From contig NC_091134.1 in the NCBI RefSeq assembly GCF_041381155.1, positions 26,975,540 through 27,039,539 of the forward strand: a stretch of DNA of 64,000 bases. Direction: 5' to 3'. Source of the DNA: Argopecten irradians (Eukaryota; Mollusca; Bivalvia; Pectinida; Pectinidae). The translations under genes were made by a program, and so were the position numbers. Below are positions 21,301-34,022 of the stretch, in pieces (the stretch's first letter is position 1; each line of letters opens with the position of its first letter). The notes below the pieces were generated by a model. It was not told the DNA's origin. It was given only the letters and a program-made list of their open reading frames with translations, and ran no database searches.

Positions 21301-23268
21301 TTCTGGTTCATCAATATAAGAAGAGCCACAAACACAGTGAATGTAGCTTGACTTAATAAACTACACATTTTTAAAGTTTAATCATATATGTGTATGTAGT
21401 TTCAGTGCCGTACCTCTCTCCACTTGAAGAATTTCAGCAGAACATATATTACTAGAGTTGTTATATATGTAAGTATTTCCCAGCCTTTTCCTGTGACAAG
21501 CTTCCACATCAACATGTTCTCGGCTTTACTATTGATCCAACACCACGGTCCACTTCCGGAATAGTTGTCCTCGCCTAGGACACCGTAACCAAGGGCAACA
21601 CTGGTGACTGTTACTATGGAAACAACAAAAGAAATATAAATAAACATATAGTGACGAAGGAGAAATGTGTCTCGCAACTCCAAAACGTTAAAATCAAACA
21701 CAATTTTTTGTCGATATGAGAAAAAAAAAGAATAAAACAAATGATCGATTTATTATGCAAATCAAAATCAACTATTATAGAAAATAAATTACCTGGAACT
21801 ATCACCGGGGTAGCCATTATAATTACTGTCTACTGCTTTTAGGCTGTTAAGGAACCTTTCACGTACTGGAAAGTATAAAAAATATACTTCAGAAGATTTT
21901 ATCGAAGAATGTACATTCAATGCTTTATCAGTTTGTATGTGACTTCTGCGAGTCTTCAGAGAATGGTCAAACACATGTCATTCTAGCAACAAGTGGACTA
22001 CAGCTATAAACAATGGTGTAGCCTATTTGATCAAGCCACAGCATTCTCGTGACACCTACCGCTAAGAAAAACCGAAGCGTGCCCCAAATCCTCGCGACGA
22101 GAAGAAACAGCCAGGATATCTCAAATATCTCATCAGCATCTCGGAGACTCGGATCTTTATCACTCCATCGTACCTGCTCGAATATGTGGCGATTCTAAAA
22201 GATGTTGGGCAATTAGGTTAAAATGAAGGCATAATTGAATTTCTTTTGTTAGTTTGATGTGAAAAGTCGGCAATACTTAGTTTTAGATGTTAGTGCAAGT
22301 TTAATGTCCATCTTCAAAATTAACGTGATATCCAGTATGAATTTATTGTTGTTCTGGTTCATCAATATAAGAAGAGCCACAAACACAGTGAATGTAGCTT
22401 GACTTAATAAACTACACATTTTTAAAGTTTAATCATATATGTGTATGTAGTTTCAGTGCCGTACCTCTCTCCACTTGAAGAATTTCAGCAGAACATATAT
22501 TACTAGAGTTGTTATATATGTAAGTATTTCCCAGCCTTTTCCTGTGACAAGCTTCCACATCAACATGTTCTCGGCTTTACTATTGATCCAACACCACGGT
22601 CCACTTCCGGAATAGTTGTCCTCGCCTAGGACACCGTAACCAAGGGCAACACTGGTGACTGTTACTATGGAAACAACAAAAGAAATATAAATAAACATAT
22701 AGTGACGAAGGAGAAATGTGGTCTCGCAAACTCCAAAACGTTTAAAAATTCAAACACAATTTTTTTTGTCGATATGAGAAAAAAAAAGAATAAAACAAAT
22801 GATCGATTTATTATGCAAATCAAAATCAACTATTATAGAAAATAAATTACCTGGAACTATCACCGGGGTAGCCATTATAATGACCTTGACCCCGTATATC
22901 TCAGCTATATTAACATGGAGTACCACAGCACAGAACAGATATATTGCTATAGTTGTCGTCCAGAAAAATGAACTTAACGTTGATGTCGTTGTGATAAAAC
23001 TTTGGGCGACACAAAAGTCATCGTTTATAATCGCCGCGTTACCATTGTTGAACCATCTCAGACTACTGATGAAGTTTCCGTACGCGGTAAAGATGTCAGC
23101 TACTGTCAGACAGACCAGGAGCTGTCGTGTGTAGTTCTGTAGTTGTGGGAACTGCCGGTACGACCACAGAATGGCAAGGCCGCTTAGTACAGACAGTGAT
23201 GCACTTACACACGTTATTGTCGACGTTGTTAGATACAGGTGAGATGATGATGGTGGTACAGTTACCAT
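18304..23268 (-). CDS. GPR157: Receptor gene A: GPR157-like seven-transmembrane receptor, 4 coding exons plus extra exon copies
   Basis: Predicted exons (minus strand): 23268-22851 (TM1 to TM4 start, phase-1 donor), 22664-22465 (rest of TM4, TM5), 22173-22060 (TM6) and 18513-18304 (TM7 and tail). Joined, they give 313 residues; human GPR157 is about 335. Junctions have GT donors and AG acceptors and agree in phase. TM1 is about residues 17-37 and TM2 about 46-66. The conserved Cys at about 86 (DDFCVAQ) can pair with the loop Cys at about 164 (GPWCWI). SSFFWTTTIAIYLF is the TM3 signature, and WKLVTGKGWEIL resembles the human TM5 segment. The family is related to cAMP-receptor-like GPCRs; vertebrate GPR157 is reported as Gq-coupled and ciliary, and that role here is inference. 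Oddities: a second TM5-TM6 exon pair (21613-21414, 21122-21009) and an array of TM7-exon starts at 18514-20511. Either exon pair could be used. Confidence 0.8.
18424..20511 (-). repeat. 200-bp tandem array of TM7 splice acceptor plus exon start in gene A
   Basis: Copies of GAAATTCCAGAGGGCCTGTG start at 18424, 18624, 18824, 19023, 19222, 19422, 19622, 19822, 20022, 20222 and 20422, giving periods of 199-200 bp. On the minus strand each unit carries intron sequence, a pyrimidine-rich acceptor ending TTCCAG, and the first 80-90 bases of the TM7 exon (encoding TFEVCVSDQVNIALLCMQC and onward to WNF). It then jumps back to intron sequence. Only the copy next to 18513 continues into the full exon with its stop. 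In gene B the same intron-exon junction is single-copy (37836). Two unit subtypes differ at GATGGCCCAGTAGG versus GATAGCCGAGTAGG. Confidence 0.93.
20778..22881 (-). repeat. Tandem duplication of the TM5-TM6 exon cassette in gene A (two units of about 1050 bp)
   Basis: Unit 1 is about 20778-21827 and unit 2 about 21828-22881, offset 1050-1051 bp, nearly identical apart from a few single-base indels. Each unit holds, on the minus strand, the last 31 bases or so of the first coding exon, its donor, the 200-bp TM5 exon and the 114-bp TM6 exon. The duplication break falls inside the first coding exon (CCATTATAAT at 21814-21823 then runs into downstream intron sequence), so unit 1 has only a stub of that exon. 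Both TM5 exons and both TM6 exons keep open frames and intact splice sites. Exons A (21613-21414, 21122-21009) and B (22664-22465, 22173-22060) could be alternatives. Splicing both in series would shift frame, because 200+114 is not a multiple of three. Confidence 0.88.
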
Positions 23269-24480
23269 GGTGACGTAACCTCAGTAATTGACGTTGTTTT
23301 AAGTGTCATATCGCTGGAAAAAGTAGAAAGAATCAATGGACGGCCGAATATCTTATTCAAGTGCTTTGTATATACCCTACTTAAGTTTCATAAAACCTCA
23401 TATGAAAAAAAACCCTCATGTAAGATCCTATAATATGTATTGGAAAGGATGTAAAAAAACTGTAAAGGTAATCTGAATATACATAACACAAACGACTTAA
23501 ACTAATTTTTTTTTTTTTTTTTTTTTTTTTGTTACCACCACTATTGTCAAGGCATTATAAATGAAGCTCTGAAGTACATTTGCTGTCTATGAAATTACTG
23601 TACAACCAATGTCATATTTGTGAAACAACAAATTTATTGAGAGTACATAATATATAATTATATTCCTAACCAATACATAAACTGCGGAATTGAAATAATA
23701 ATATAATGCACAAGATTCAGCATATGGACATTTCAAATGTCTTGCCATCTATAGACTATATGTTATACATGTACCTACCTTTGCGATGAGCGAACCATAG
23801 TTACAAAAGGAAAAATAACGTTCTGAAATTTTGTTGATGAATGTTATCTTTTTTATCAATTGATAGAATGATAACACAGTATAGACAATTACATATCAAA
23901 TGATGTGCTATCCAATCATTATTTATAGATATAACGTTTGGACTAGGAAGTTACGATAATTTATGATTGTAGTGTCTGTTGGGCCAGTGATTAAAAGATA
24001 ACACATCTTCGTCAGAAGGCTTGCTACAGTATCAATACAAAAACGATAACAGCATTATAAAGTTAAAGGAGTTAGTACTACATATTGTATTTAATGTAAC
24101 TATCCTGAAAAAAACTCAGTCACATTAAAAATAAAAATATAATTTTCATTTGTATTAGAATTTATTATAAACGAAGTTTACTGTATAGATATGAGGATGA
24201 TGATAATAAGAATATTTCGAGTCGATACCAATCTGAGTCAAAGACTCGTCTTCCAATTGGTCGACACACAGTTGCAGATTGAGATATATCTCAATAACAT
24301 ATCACCAACACCATGTCGATACTTATCACAAAATGAAAACTGACAGGCCGAGACTTGATTCATCTCAATGTGTTCGTCTGTTTACTCCTGCTATCCTCAT
24401 ACATTATCATTTAAATTATCAAAGTATTTCCTGGAACGAAACGTATCTGTTATTGGGCAACTAGTGTGATTCATTTTGAC
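23269..24480. other. 5' flank of receptor gene A; no gene recognised
   Basis: No coding frame or RNA gene is seen. There is a T run at about 23503-23530. Block 23391-23450 (CCTCATATGAAAAAAAACCC, then TAAGATCCTATA) resembles 41378-41415, so a dispersed repeat fragment is likely. The gene A promoter should lie here or further right but cannot be placed. Confidence 0.45.
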
Positions 24481-24587
24481 CATTTTGAAATGTTTTATTC
24501 TCCTAATCTTCTACTTTCTCTTCCCTCTTCTTTTTCTGGATTAGAGATCATGTTTGTGATACTTAATCTACTTAATTACAGTATAAG

Positions 24588-25968
24588 ATGACTGAGTGTA
24601 TATCAATCCTGTCGGCAAACTGTCAGGGGCTCAGAGATAAAGTGAAAAGAAAAGATGTTTTCTCTTACTTGAGGGCAAAAAATTGCAGTATCTATTGTTT
24701 ACAGGACATCCATTTTACAGAAGATTATCATAATATTATAAGAAGTGAGTGGGGTTTTGACTGTTATTTTGGTTCTTTTAAGTCTAATTCTAGAGGGGTT
24801 GCAATCTTGCTTAACAGTAATTGTGAAATCAGTGTTGTAAAAAAAAAAAAAAGATTTGTCTGGGAATTTTTTGGCGTTAGATATTGTAGTTAGGGCTCTA
24901 AAATGACATTGATTACACTGTATGGTCCTAACATTGATACACCTACATTTTTGATACTATTTCAAATACTTTAGAAGATTTTAGTAATGATAAGTACATT
25001 ATATGTGGAGATTTTAATCTAGTCATCAACCCAGATCTAGACTATGACAATAGCTACAAAAATATAAATAACCTCAAGGCAAGAGAAAAAGTTTTAGGAA
25101 TTATTGAAAATTTGTCACTGGTAGATATTTATAGGGATCTTCAACCTGATGCCAGACGCTATACTTGGAGAAAGAAATCGCCATTACAGGCAAGACTGGA
25201 TTTTTATCTGATATCTGATAATTTGTTAAATAGTACGGTTAATGCAATAATTGAAGCAGGATATAGATCTGATCATTCTTTTCCTATGATTAATTTAAAA
25301 TTTAATGATTTTAAACGTGGAAAAAAAAGGGCTTTGGAAATTTAACTCTTCGCTATTGTATGTAGTCCGCTAAACCTTCCTATATATTTATTAGGCTTTT
25401 TTTTTTTTTTTTTTTTGCCTAATATATATAAAAAAAAAATAATTAAAAAAACCTAATAATATAGGCAGGTTTAGCGGACTATATTGTATGATGAAGACTT
25501 CCTTAAGTTAATTAATAAAGTTATTTTAGATATAAAAAGTCAGTACTGCTTACCAGTATACAATATGGATAAAATATTTCAGATACAGATATTGAATTTT
25601 TGATTAATGACAAGCTTTTCCTTGAAAAATTGCTTATGGAAATTAGGGGTAAAACTATCTCCTATTCATCATATAAAAAGGAACAGCTAAATAGAAATGA
25701 AGATAATCTCAAGAAAGCTATTCAAAGGTTAGGAGAACAAGATCAGGTAGACATTGAGGAATTAGAGAATAAGAAAAGGGAATTGGAAAAAATCAAAGTT
25801 GAAAAAAATTAAAGGCAGTGTTATTCGATATTGAGGGCAAGATGGCAAGAAGAAGGTGAAAAACCAACAAAAGACTTTTTTAGTTTAGAAAATAGGAATT
25901 TTACATCTAAGATTATACCTAAGATAGAAAAAAATAATATTATACTTTCTGATCTCCCTGGTTATACA
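24588..25968 (+). mobile_element. L1/Tx1-like LINE piece 1: endonuclease domain of ORF2
   Basis: From ATG at 24588 the frame gives the apurinic-type endonuclease N-terminus (SILSANCQGLRDKVKR; CLQDIHFTED where many families have QETH). Shifted frames continue with a GDFNL motif near 25009, DIYRDLQPDARRYTWRK near 25120, and YRSDHSFPMI near 25261. A lysine-rich linker follows. The last recognisable part is RWQEEGEKPTKDFFSLE at about 25831-25880. Frames are broken at least twice, once near 24840-24890 at an A run and again in the linker. A MITE sits at 25363-25482. No reverse transcriptase follows; the piece ends near 25968. This is a dead copy. Confidence 0.8.
25355..25490. mobile_element. hAT-type MITE inside LINE piece 1, with 8-bp target duplication
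   Basis: The inverted ends TAGTCCGCTAAACCT (25363) and AGGTTTAGCGGACTAT (ending 25482) surround a T-run/A-run core, giving a near-complete hairpin of 120 bp. ATTGTATG is duplicated directly at 25355-25362 and 25483-25490. Joining across one copy restores LINE reading frame (KFNSSLLYDEDFLKL), so the insertion is clean. Eight-base target duplications are typical of hAT-superfamily elements. Confidence 0.88.
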
Positions 25969-25969
25969 A

Positions 25970-28169
25970 GCATCAAATGAAATGTATGGTACACTCTAAA
26001 TAACTAAGTCTAAATACATGAACATGTTACATGTATATATGTACATGTGTATAGTTAAATACCTTTTAAAAAAAATCTTGCTCATATTGAATACACCAGT
26101 GCTAAGAAAGCTACACTTAAAAATAGATCTTAGACTAATAAAGATACACTTTTGGATATAAATTCCAAGGTGTTATGAATGTAAAAAATGGTGAAAACAC
26201 CTTTTTATATATATAATTTTTTTTATTCAAAATAAGTTTCCACACGCCCCCAAAAAAACTCTTGATTCACACAGGGACATGGCACGAAATTTCTTAACCA
26301 ACAGACTGAGTATACATATTTATGATACTATAATTTATATATGTATACTGTTGGTTAAAAATTCGTGTCAGGTCCCTGTGATCCATTTCTGATTAATTGA
26401 ACTTAAGAAACATGTTTGTTCTTACCTTTGCTGTAATACAATCTAGCAGATTTCTCAAAGTTTCACTAATCTTCCATAAAAACTTCTGGTTGGCAGTAAA
26501 ATTCCATAACTGATCATTACAGGTAAGAAAAAAATCCTGAAAAGAAGATGAAATATTCATGTCAGATTTGAATTTTTTTTACATTACTCTCATTTCAAAA
26601 GACTTGGACATGTTAGAGACTGAAAAAAACATAATACAGTATGAATAATCTTATTCAGCTATTGCAGATACATTGGTGTTTTTAATCTAGACAGGTATTC
26701 CATCCATACATATAAAGTCCAGGTAAAGAATCTCTTAAAATGTTTAAAATTAAAAATAAAATCACCATTCCAGTTTCCATCTGGATAGCAAGATTATTCT
26801 GGTTCCAAAGACTCTAGATATATTGCCAGACTAAGTGAAGTGACATATATCATACTATAGAATGTATATTATGTGGTGTTAGAGTTGGAAGAAACTCTGG
26901 TTACTCTGAGCATCAGGTGCAGATTACATGTATTTTCATTTTATCTTTTTCTTCATTATCAATTTTATCAATTTCTGGTATTCTATAGTAAATAATAAAG
27001 AGACAGATCATATAGAGTACATGTTTGTAAACCTTGAACTGAGGGATTGATCAACTGCGAATTTGAATACCGTCTACAAACATATACATGGTCCATGTAC
27101 ACAGTACTTATACATCTTACCAGTTATACATAAATATCACTGAAACCATATACAATTGTGTATATGCACTGTATATCTACTACTTAATTATTTAAATTTG
27201 TTGTATATTCCATTTTAGAACAAAATCTGACATGACTTTAATGTTCATGTATTGCTTGAATTTGGACAAAGACATGTTAAACATATGCATGTTAACACCA
27301 TTTTAGCAACTTGAATGTGCAGTAACACTATACATTGTACATCTACATGTAGGTGGAAATAGATTGTGACCACAACATATGTACATTGACAATAAATTTG
27401 TATATTGGTCAAATAATGTTCTAAATCTGTAGAATTTATTTGTAAAATAACAGAGCCTTTTCATTCATGTAATAATTACTCACACAAACCCATGCAAACA
27501 GATGTTATGCTATTCCAATAGGCCCACAGACAAAAAAGTGTGTGTGTGTGTGTTGGGGGGTTACCTATATTTATAATACAAAACATGCTATGTATAATAC
27601 ATTGAAGGATATCACAGTGCAGTTCATACTTATGAATTTTGCTCTAGAATTACAACCTGATAATGTATTTTGTATATTTTGTATAGAGAAATTCAAATAT
27701 ACTTACTCAACATAAATGTGCCTAGGAATCCTTGGTGCAGCATAATTCAGCTGTCAATGTATGTTCATAACAACTGTTACGTAGGCTTGTATCATCAATA
27801 ACGTTGATATCACTTCAAAGTTTGTTTGTTGAATATCATAATCAGAAGGTTGGTCATGTTGTTTTGGTAACTATTTAGCTAAAATGTCCACATACATGTA
27901 TATCTGCACATGGCCGTGTTGTAAATCGAAAGTGGCTGTCCTGGTCAGGAAATACCCTACTACTATAAATAGATATCGCTGTCGTCAGCATCATATAATT
28001 CTTGTTCTTCGTCAAATATCAAACAATGTTTTAAAATTCATTATTCTAATGATAAATTGAATATGTTTCTTGTGTGAATTTTATCTTATACTTATATCGT
28101 TTGAGAAAATTAACTCAGAATCGATGCCCATCTTCATCGCACAGGTGCTTGTTTAAGGGGTTAAATATA
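25970..28169. other. Gene-free stretch with one hairpin element
   Basis: AT-rich sequence between LINE piece 1 and FB-2b. Apart from the hairpin at 26267-26383 and a short TG run near 27540-27551, nothing is recognised: no coding frame and no RNA gene. Confidence 0.5.
26267..26383. mobile_element. Hairpin MITE-like element
   Basis: CACAGGGACATGGCACGAAA near 26270 pairs with ATTCGTGTCAGGTCCCTGTG ending at about 26380. The pairing extends through TTAACCAACAG to a TATACATA/TATGTATA stem near the middle. Arms are about 50 bp with a short AT-rich loop. The element is non-coding, and a target duplication was not clear. Confidence 0.65.
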
Positions 28170-28965
28170 TAGGCCATGGACTAGGAGGGTCCCACATGCA
28201 ACCCCCCCACCCACCCCCACCTCCGAACCAATATTTTTCTGAACCCTTATGACCCACTGATCACAAATCAAAATGTTAACATTGCATAAGTTGGGATGAA
28301 CTTCCGGTTATGACGTCATCAAGATGGCCGCCATCTCGAATTTCACTAAAAATAGAAAAATAGTCATAACATTAACATTTTTCAACCGAAGTAGACAAAT
28401 GAGGTATCAAAATAACCACAATAGAACAACAAATACATATCAGGACCAAAAAATCCAATATATGTAGTGACTTCTACGCAGGAAAAGAAAAAATCTAATT
28501 TTTAGCTCAAAAATGGTGATTTTTTTTAGCAAATTTTTCATAATTGGCTTGACGCAGCAAAATGTTTCCCAACAGCAAACTATTATTTCTAATAAGTTTT
28601 TTGACCTCTTATCAATAAGTTTAAACAACAAAAACAATAAAAACCAATGTCAACATTGTATAAGTTCCGGTTATGACGTCATCAAGATGGCCACCATCTC
28701 GAATTTCACTGAAAAAGAAAAATAGTCATAACATTGACATTTTTCAACTGAACTAGACAAATGAGGTATCAAAATGACCACAATAGAAGAAGAAATACAT
28801 GTCAGGACCAAATAATCCAATATATGTAGTGATTTGAACGCAGGAAATGAAAAAAATACGATTTTAAGCTCAAAAATGGTAATTTTTCAGCATTTTTTTT
28901 CCATATTTGGCTTGACGCAGCAAAATTGTTTCCCAACAACAAATTATTATTCGTAATTCAGTAAA
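28170..28965 (+). mobile_element. FB-2b left arm
   Basis: This matches the left end of FB-2a (11077-11870) closely, from TAGGCCATGGACTAGGAGGG to the TTGGCTTGACGCAGCAAAAT block and TTATTATTCGTAATT. Both tandem sub-blocks are present, with ETS-CRE-YY1 clusters at 28301-28340 and 28663-28700. It then stops abruptly and LINE sequence begins by about 28975. The matching right half is at 34637-35971 in the opposite orientation, so the two halves appear to be one element opened by the intervening 5.7 kb. Confidence 0.8.
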
Positions 28966-28974
28966 CAATGGCGG

Positions 28975-30832
28975 AACATGCAAACAAAGAGAAGGTGGGC
29001 TAAAAATGGTTCATTTATCATCATATATTGAGTCTCTTAAGATAAGTTGGATCAGAAGAATTTTTATGTCGGAGAGTAAGTGGTTAAGTATACTGAAATC
29101 AGATATAAGCTTGAACTTATTGGCCAATTCTGGCAAATATTTAAAACAAATAAATAGCAAAAATCAGTTTTGGGTAGATGTTTTTAATGCATGGTATAAT
29201 TTAAGAACAAAAATAGATAAGTTAAAGAGTAGCCAATCCTTACTTAAGACGCCATAATGGCTTAACAATGATCTATCTGTTGGAAATAAAGCAGTATTTT
29301 ATCGGAAATGGTTTGAAAAGGGAATAATGATAATTAATGATCTATTGAAAAACAATATAGATTGTTCCTTTTTTTCATTTAATGAATTCTGTGTTAAACA
29401 TGGGGCAATAACCACTTTTTTGGAATACCATGGGTTTATCACTAAGATAAAGAAGTACTTGAACAATTTTCATTTCCCGTTTGAAACACTACTATATCCA
29501 TTTGTTCCATTACACCTTGATATAATACTAAGGAAGAAAAAGGGTTCCAAAGACTTTTATAATGTACTTAAAGCAAACAACTGTCAAATAACTTCCCAAA
29601 TTAAATGGGGTTTAAATTTTGATTATAACCATGATACTTGGGAGAAAATATATTCTCTTCCCTTTTCTGTTACAAACAATACTAAGCTACAGTAGTTACA
29701 ATATAGAATTAATCACCATGTCTTAACAACTAACTCCTACCTATACAAAGTTGGACTTGTTAATAATCCATACTGTGATTTCTGCTTCATTGAAAGGGAG
29801 ACAATCGTACATATTCTATGGGAATGTAGGGAAGGTCAAGATTTTTTGATAAGATTTGAGAATTTGCTATCTGCTCTCAGTATTCCATTTGCTTTAAATA
29901 AGGAGGCTATGCTATTCGGTTTTATTAATCAGAATGGTATTAATACCAGAATTGATAATGAAGTTTCTTTGTTTATTAAACAATATATATACAAAACTAA
30001 ATGTTTACATAAAACTCTAAATATTTCAATATTAATTAACTCAATAAAAGATTACCATAAAGTTCAAAAAATTATTGCTTGTAGTAAAGGTGAACAAAGT
30101 GTTGACAAATTTACAATGGAATGGAGGAAATGGCAAAACTTAATTACATTAGACCTGAATTAGACATTGTCTGATGATACCTGACATTGGTAGATCTTCC
30201 TTTTCCCCCTTCTTCCTTCGTTGTTAGCAGTCAAAAATTATACTTGCAAACATTATTTCATTAGCTGTTACCTTTTACACCAGTACTTACATTGATATTT
30301 CTTATTATATATGATTTACGTACAGTACAAGTATATGATACTGGTACACTGTTGGTTCCAGATTATTGTCACATTTATTCAATATATAAGTATAATTCTT
30401 TAATGAATAATCTCTTGTTAATTATTCCATTTCATTATTGACAACATATATTCCCCACCTCTCCCCACTTCTTACCCTCCAACCCATCCCTTTCCTATCT
30501 CCTTTTCCCCTCCCACCATCCCGTTTCTGACTGTTCTTTCCTTTCCTAACTTCTCTCCTGTAAATGTAACATCTTGTCTGCCCTCTGAATAAAAGTGTGT
30601 GTGGAAGGAATGAAAATAAAAACAAAAAGACAAATATTATATGTAATTATAATAAACACGTCATGCATAATTTAAATATTCTAGTAAGAAAGTGTGAGGG
30701 TGTATGTATGTATCAGGGTATGTGAGTTGTATGTGTGTGTGTTTGTGTGTATAGTGTGATGTGTGGGTGTTGTCTCGTTGTTAATGTTATATACATGTAC
30801 AAAATTTGAAAAATAAAAAAAATATAAAAAAA
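28975..30832 (+). mobile_element. L1/Tx1-like LINE piece 2: ORF2 C-terminus and 3' UTR
   Basis: 5'-truncated. It starts in the segment after the reverse transcriptase (GGLKMVHLSSYIESLKISWI, in frame from about 28990) and runs to a stop at 30161-30163. The C-terminal zinc-knuckle-like stretch NPYCDFCFIERETIVHILWE (about 29766-29825) is typical of L1-related ORF2 ends. At least two stops interrupt the frame (near 29255 and 29693). The 3' UTR (30164-30832) includes TG-rich sequence and ends in an A-rich tail. Piece 3 starts directly after it. Confidence 0.78.
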
Positions 30833-30833
30833 A

Positions 30834-33813
30834 AGTTCTAGATAAATTAATTTGTGAGGATCAAACAGTATTTCTTACTGGTCGCTATATAGGAGAAAAT
30901 ACAAGACTTGTCTACGATATCATGCAATATGCCGAAGAAAAAAATATCCCAGGTATGTTACTCATGTTAGATTTTGAAAAGGCCTTTGATTCTGTGTCTT
31001 GGAAATTTGTAAATAAAGTTTTGAAATATTTCAATTTTGGTCCAGATATTCAAAAATAGGTTAAATTGTTTAACACTAATATTATTGCTGCTGTGAACCA
31101 GTGGGGTGGGGATCTGTCTTCTTTTCTCCACATCAGAAGAGGCTGCCGTCAAGGGGACCCGATCGCTCCATACATCTTTATTCTGTGTGTTGAAATTCTA
31201 GGTATCAGGATAAGAAATAACAAGAAGATTAAGGGTATAGATGTAGGTAGTTTTCCCATTTTTATTTCCCAATATGCTGGTGATTCCACACATACTAAAT
31301 GGTTCAGAAGTATCATTAAAGGAATCTATTTGTGAGTTGAACTCCTTTGCAAAAATTTCTGGGTTAAAACTTAATTTTGATAAAACACAGGTCATTTGGA
31401 TAGGGAGCAAAAGTTATAGTGGTGATACCTTTTTACCGGAGTTAAATTTACAATGGGGTAAAACTAAATTTACACTGCTTGGAATTGAATTTAGTGTGAA
31501 CATGCATGAGATTCGAAAATTAAATTTCGATAAGAAGTTAATTAAACTTAAAGCACTAATAAAGACGTGGAGCAAAAGAATTATCACACCCATTGGCAGA
31601 ATAGCCCTGATTAAGTCTCTTTTCTTGTCTCAATTTATTCACTTATTTAATTCATTACCAAATCCTAATGAAAAAATCTTCAAGAACCTAACACTATCCT
31701 GTTTAACTTTCTATGGAACAGTAAGGTAGATAAAATAAAGAGGGATGTCTTGGTGCAAAATTTGAAACTTACTTGGGTAGGCCGGCTTTTAAAAAAGACA
31801 TGCAAGTGGCAAATTATTTTTAAATCACATACTGATTTGAAAAAGTATCAATATGCGGTAGTGAGTATATTGAGGAATGTAGGTCACATTGCAGGAATAA
31901 TTTCTGGAAAGATGTTTTTAAAGCATGGAAAAAATTCAATGACGTAGATGGGGTGGGAGAAAAAATAGATATATTATCATGTACACAGACAAAGCCATTA
32001 TGGTATAATAAAGATATAACTATTGGAGGAAAGTCCTGGTATGATAGAGGTGTAACAATAATTAATGTTTTAGTAAAAGATCCCACTTCATGTTCTTTCT
32101 ATACATATCAAGAATTCATGCATGTGTATAATATCGATATAAATTTCCTTCAATATCAGGGTATAATCTCATCTATCAAAAGACTTTTAACGAGACTTAA
32201 TGTTGTAAATATGAACCATGAAATAGTCTATCCAATTATCCCTAATAATATCTTACTTTTTATGAAAAATTTAAATGGGACAAAAGATTTTTATAATATT
32301 AAATAATATCATTTCAACTGGTAGAAGAAAATGGGATGATCTATTTGAAGATGTTGAGCTAAATTGGGTCAACATATATAATAATCCTTTCAAGGTTACT
32401 AAAAACACAAAACTACAATGGTTTCAGTATAGGATAGTACAAAATATTTTAACAACAAACTCGTTTTTATGTTAAGTAGGATTAGCCAATAATCCAATAT
32501 GTAACTTGTGCAATCTTTAAAGAGAAACCATTGTCCATATTCTTTGGGAATGCAGAGAAACTCAAAGATTTTGGCAAAGCGTAGAGACATTCCTGGATGC
32601 ACTCTATATCCCGTTTCAATACAATAAACAAAGCATTCTTTTTGGTTTGTTTTTACAAAATAGATATCATACTATAAATAGACTAGACAATGAAATTTTG
32701 ATTATTATTAAGTATTACATATACAAAACCAGATGTTTGCATAAAATTTGAAGTCCACATGCTCTACTCAACTTAATTAAAGAACACTACATTTCTCAAA
32801 AACATATTGCCAATAGTAAAGGTGGAGATGCTCAGCGGAAATGTGAAAATGAATGGAGAAAATGGGAAAAACTTATTGATTTAGCTGACTAGTTAACTAT
32901 GTGTATGTTTCTTTATTTAATGCAACAATCTATGATAGTCTTATCATGGCAATACATGTCTCTGTATATACATGTACTATGTATCATGTACGATAACGTT
33001 TTTACCATTTACATAAATTAGTTATCTCCTGGAGTTAATAACACCATATACATCTTGTTTCGATCTCTAGTCCCCCCCCCTCTCTCTCTCTCCTTCTCTA
33101 ATATGTATCATACTCTTTTCCTTAGAGTGCTTGTGTAAGAACTTGCGTGCGAGGGTGTGTATGCAGGCGTGTGTGGCGTATGTGTGGATGTGTGGATGTG
33201 GGAGTGAGGATCATGTTCTTAAATAGAAGCTGCTACTGCAGATGATGATGATGATGATGAATGATGCTGAACAATAATGATGTAGATGAATGAAGCTGAT
33301 GCATCAGACAATGATGATGGTGTACGAAACTGCGACTGCAAATGATGATGATGGTGATGATGATTATGATGAAGAATGGTAATGACGATGAATATTATGA
33401 ATGTTTCTGCTGAAGATGATGATGATGAATGGTGATGATGATGATGATGAATGGTGATGAATGGTGATGAATGGATGATGATTGTGATGATGATGATGGT
33501 GATGATGAATGGTGATGATGATGATGATGATGATGAATGGTGATGATGATGATGATGAATGTGATGATGAATGATGATGATGATGATGATGATGATTATG
33601 AGTGGTGATGATGATGATGATGATGAATGGTGATGGTGATGATGATGACGATGAATGGTGATGATGATGATGAATGGTGATGATGATGCTGATGATGATG
33701 AATGGTGATGATGATGATTATGGTGGTGATGAATGGTGAGGATAATGATGACGATGATGATGATGAATGGTGATGGTGATGATGAATTGTGATGATAATG
33801 ATGATGATTATGA

Positions 33814-33878
<65 letters not shown>

Positions 33879-33891
33879 TGTGATGCTGCTG

Positions 33892-33923
<32 letters not shown>

Positions 33924-33982
33924 GTGATGGTGATGGTGGTGATGATGATGATGATGATGATGATGATGGTGATGAATGATGG

Positions 33983-34022
<40 letters not shown>

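Noticed and set aside
22799-23134. 111-codon plus-strand frame opposite the receptor, and similar frames at 39121-39366 and 39615-39971
   Set aside because: Antisense shadows of the well-supported receptor exons.
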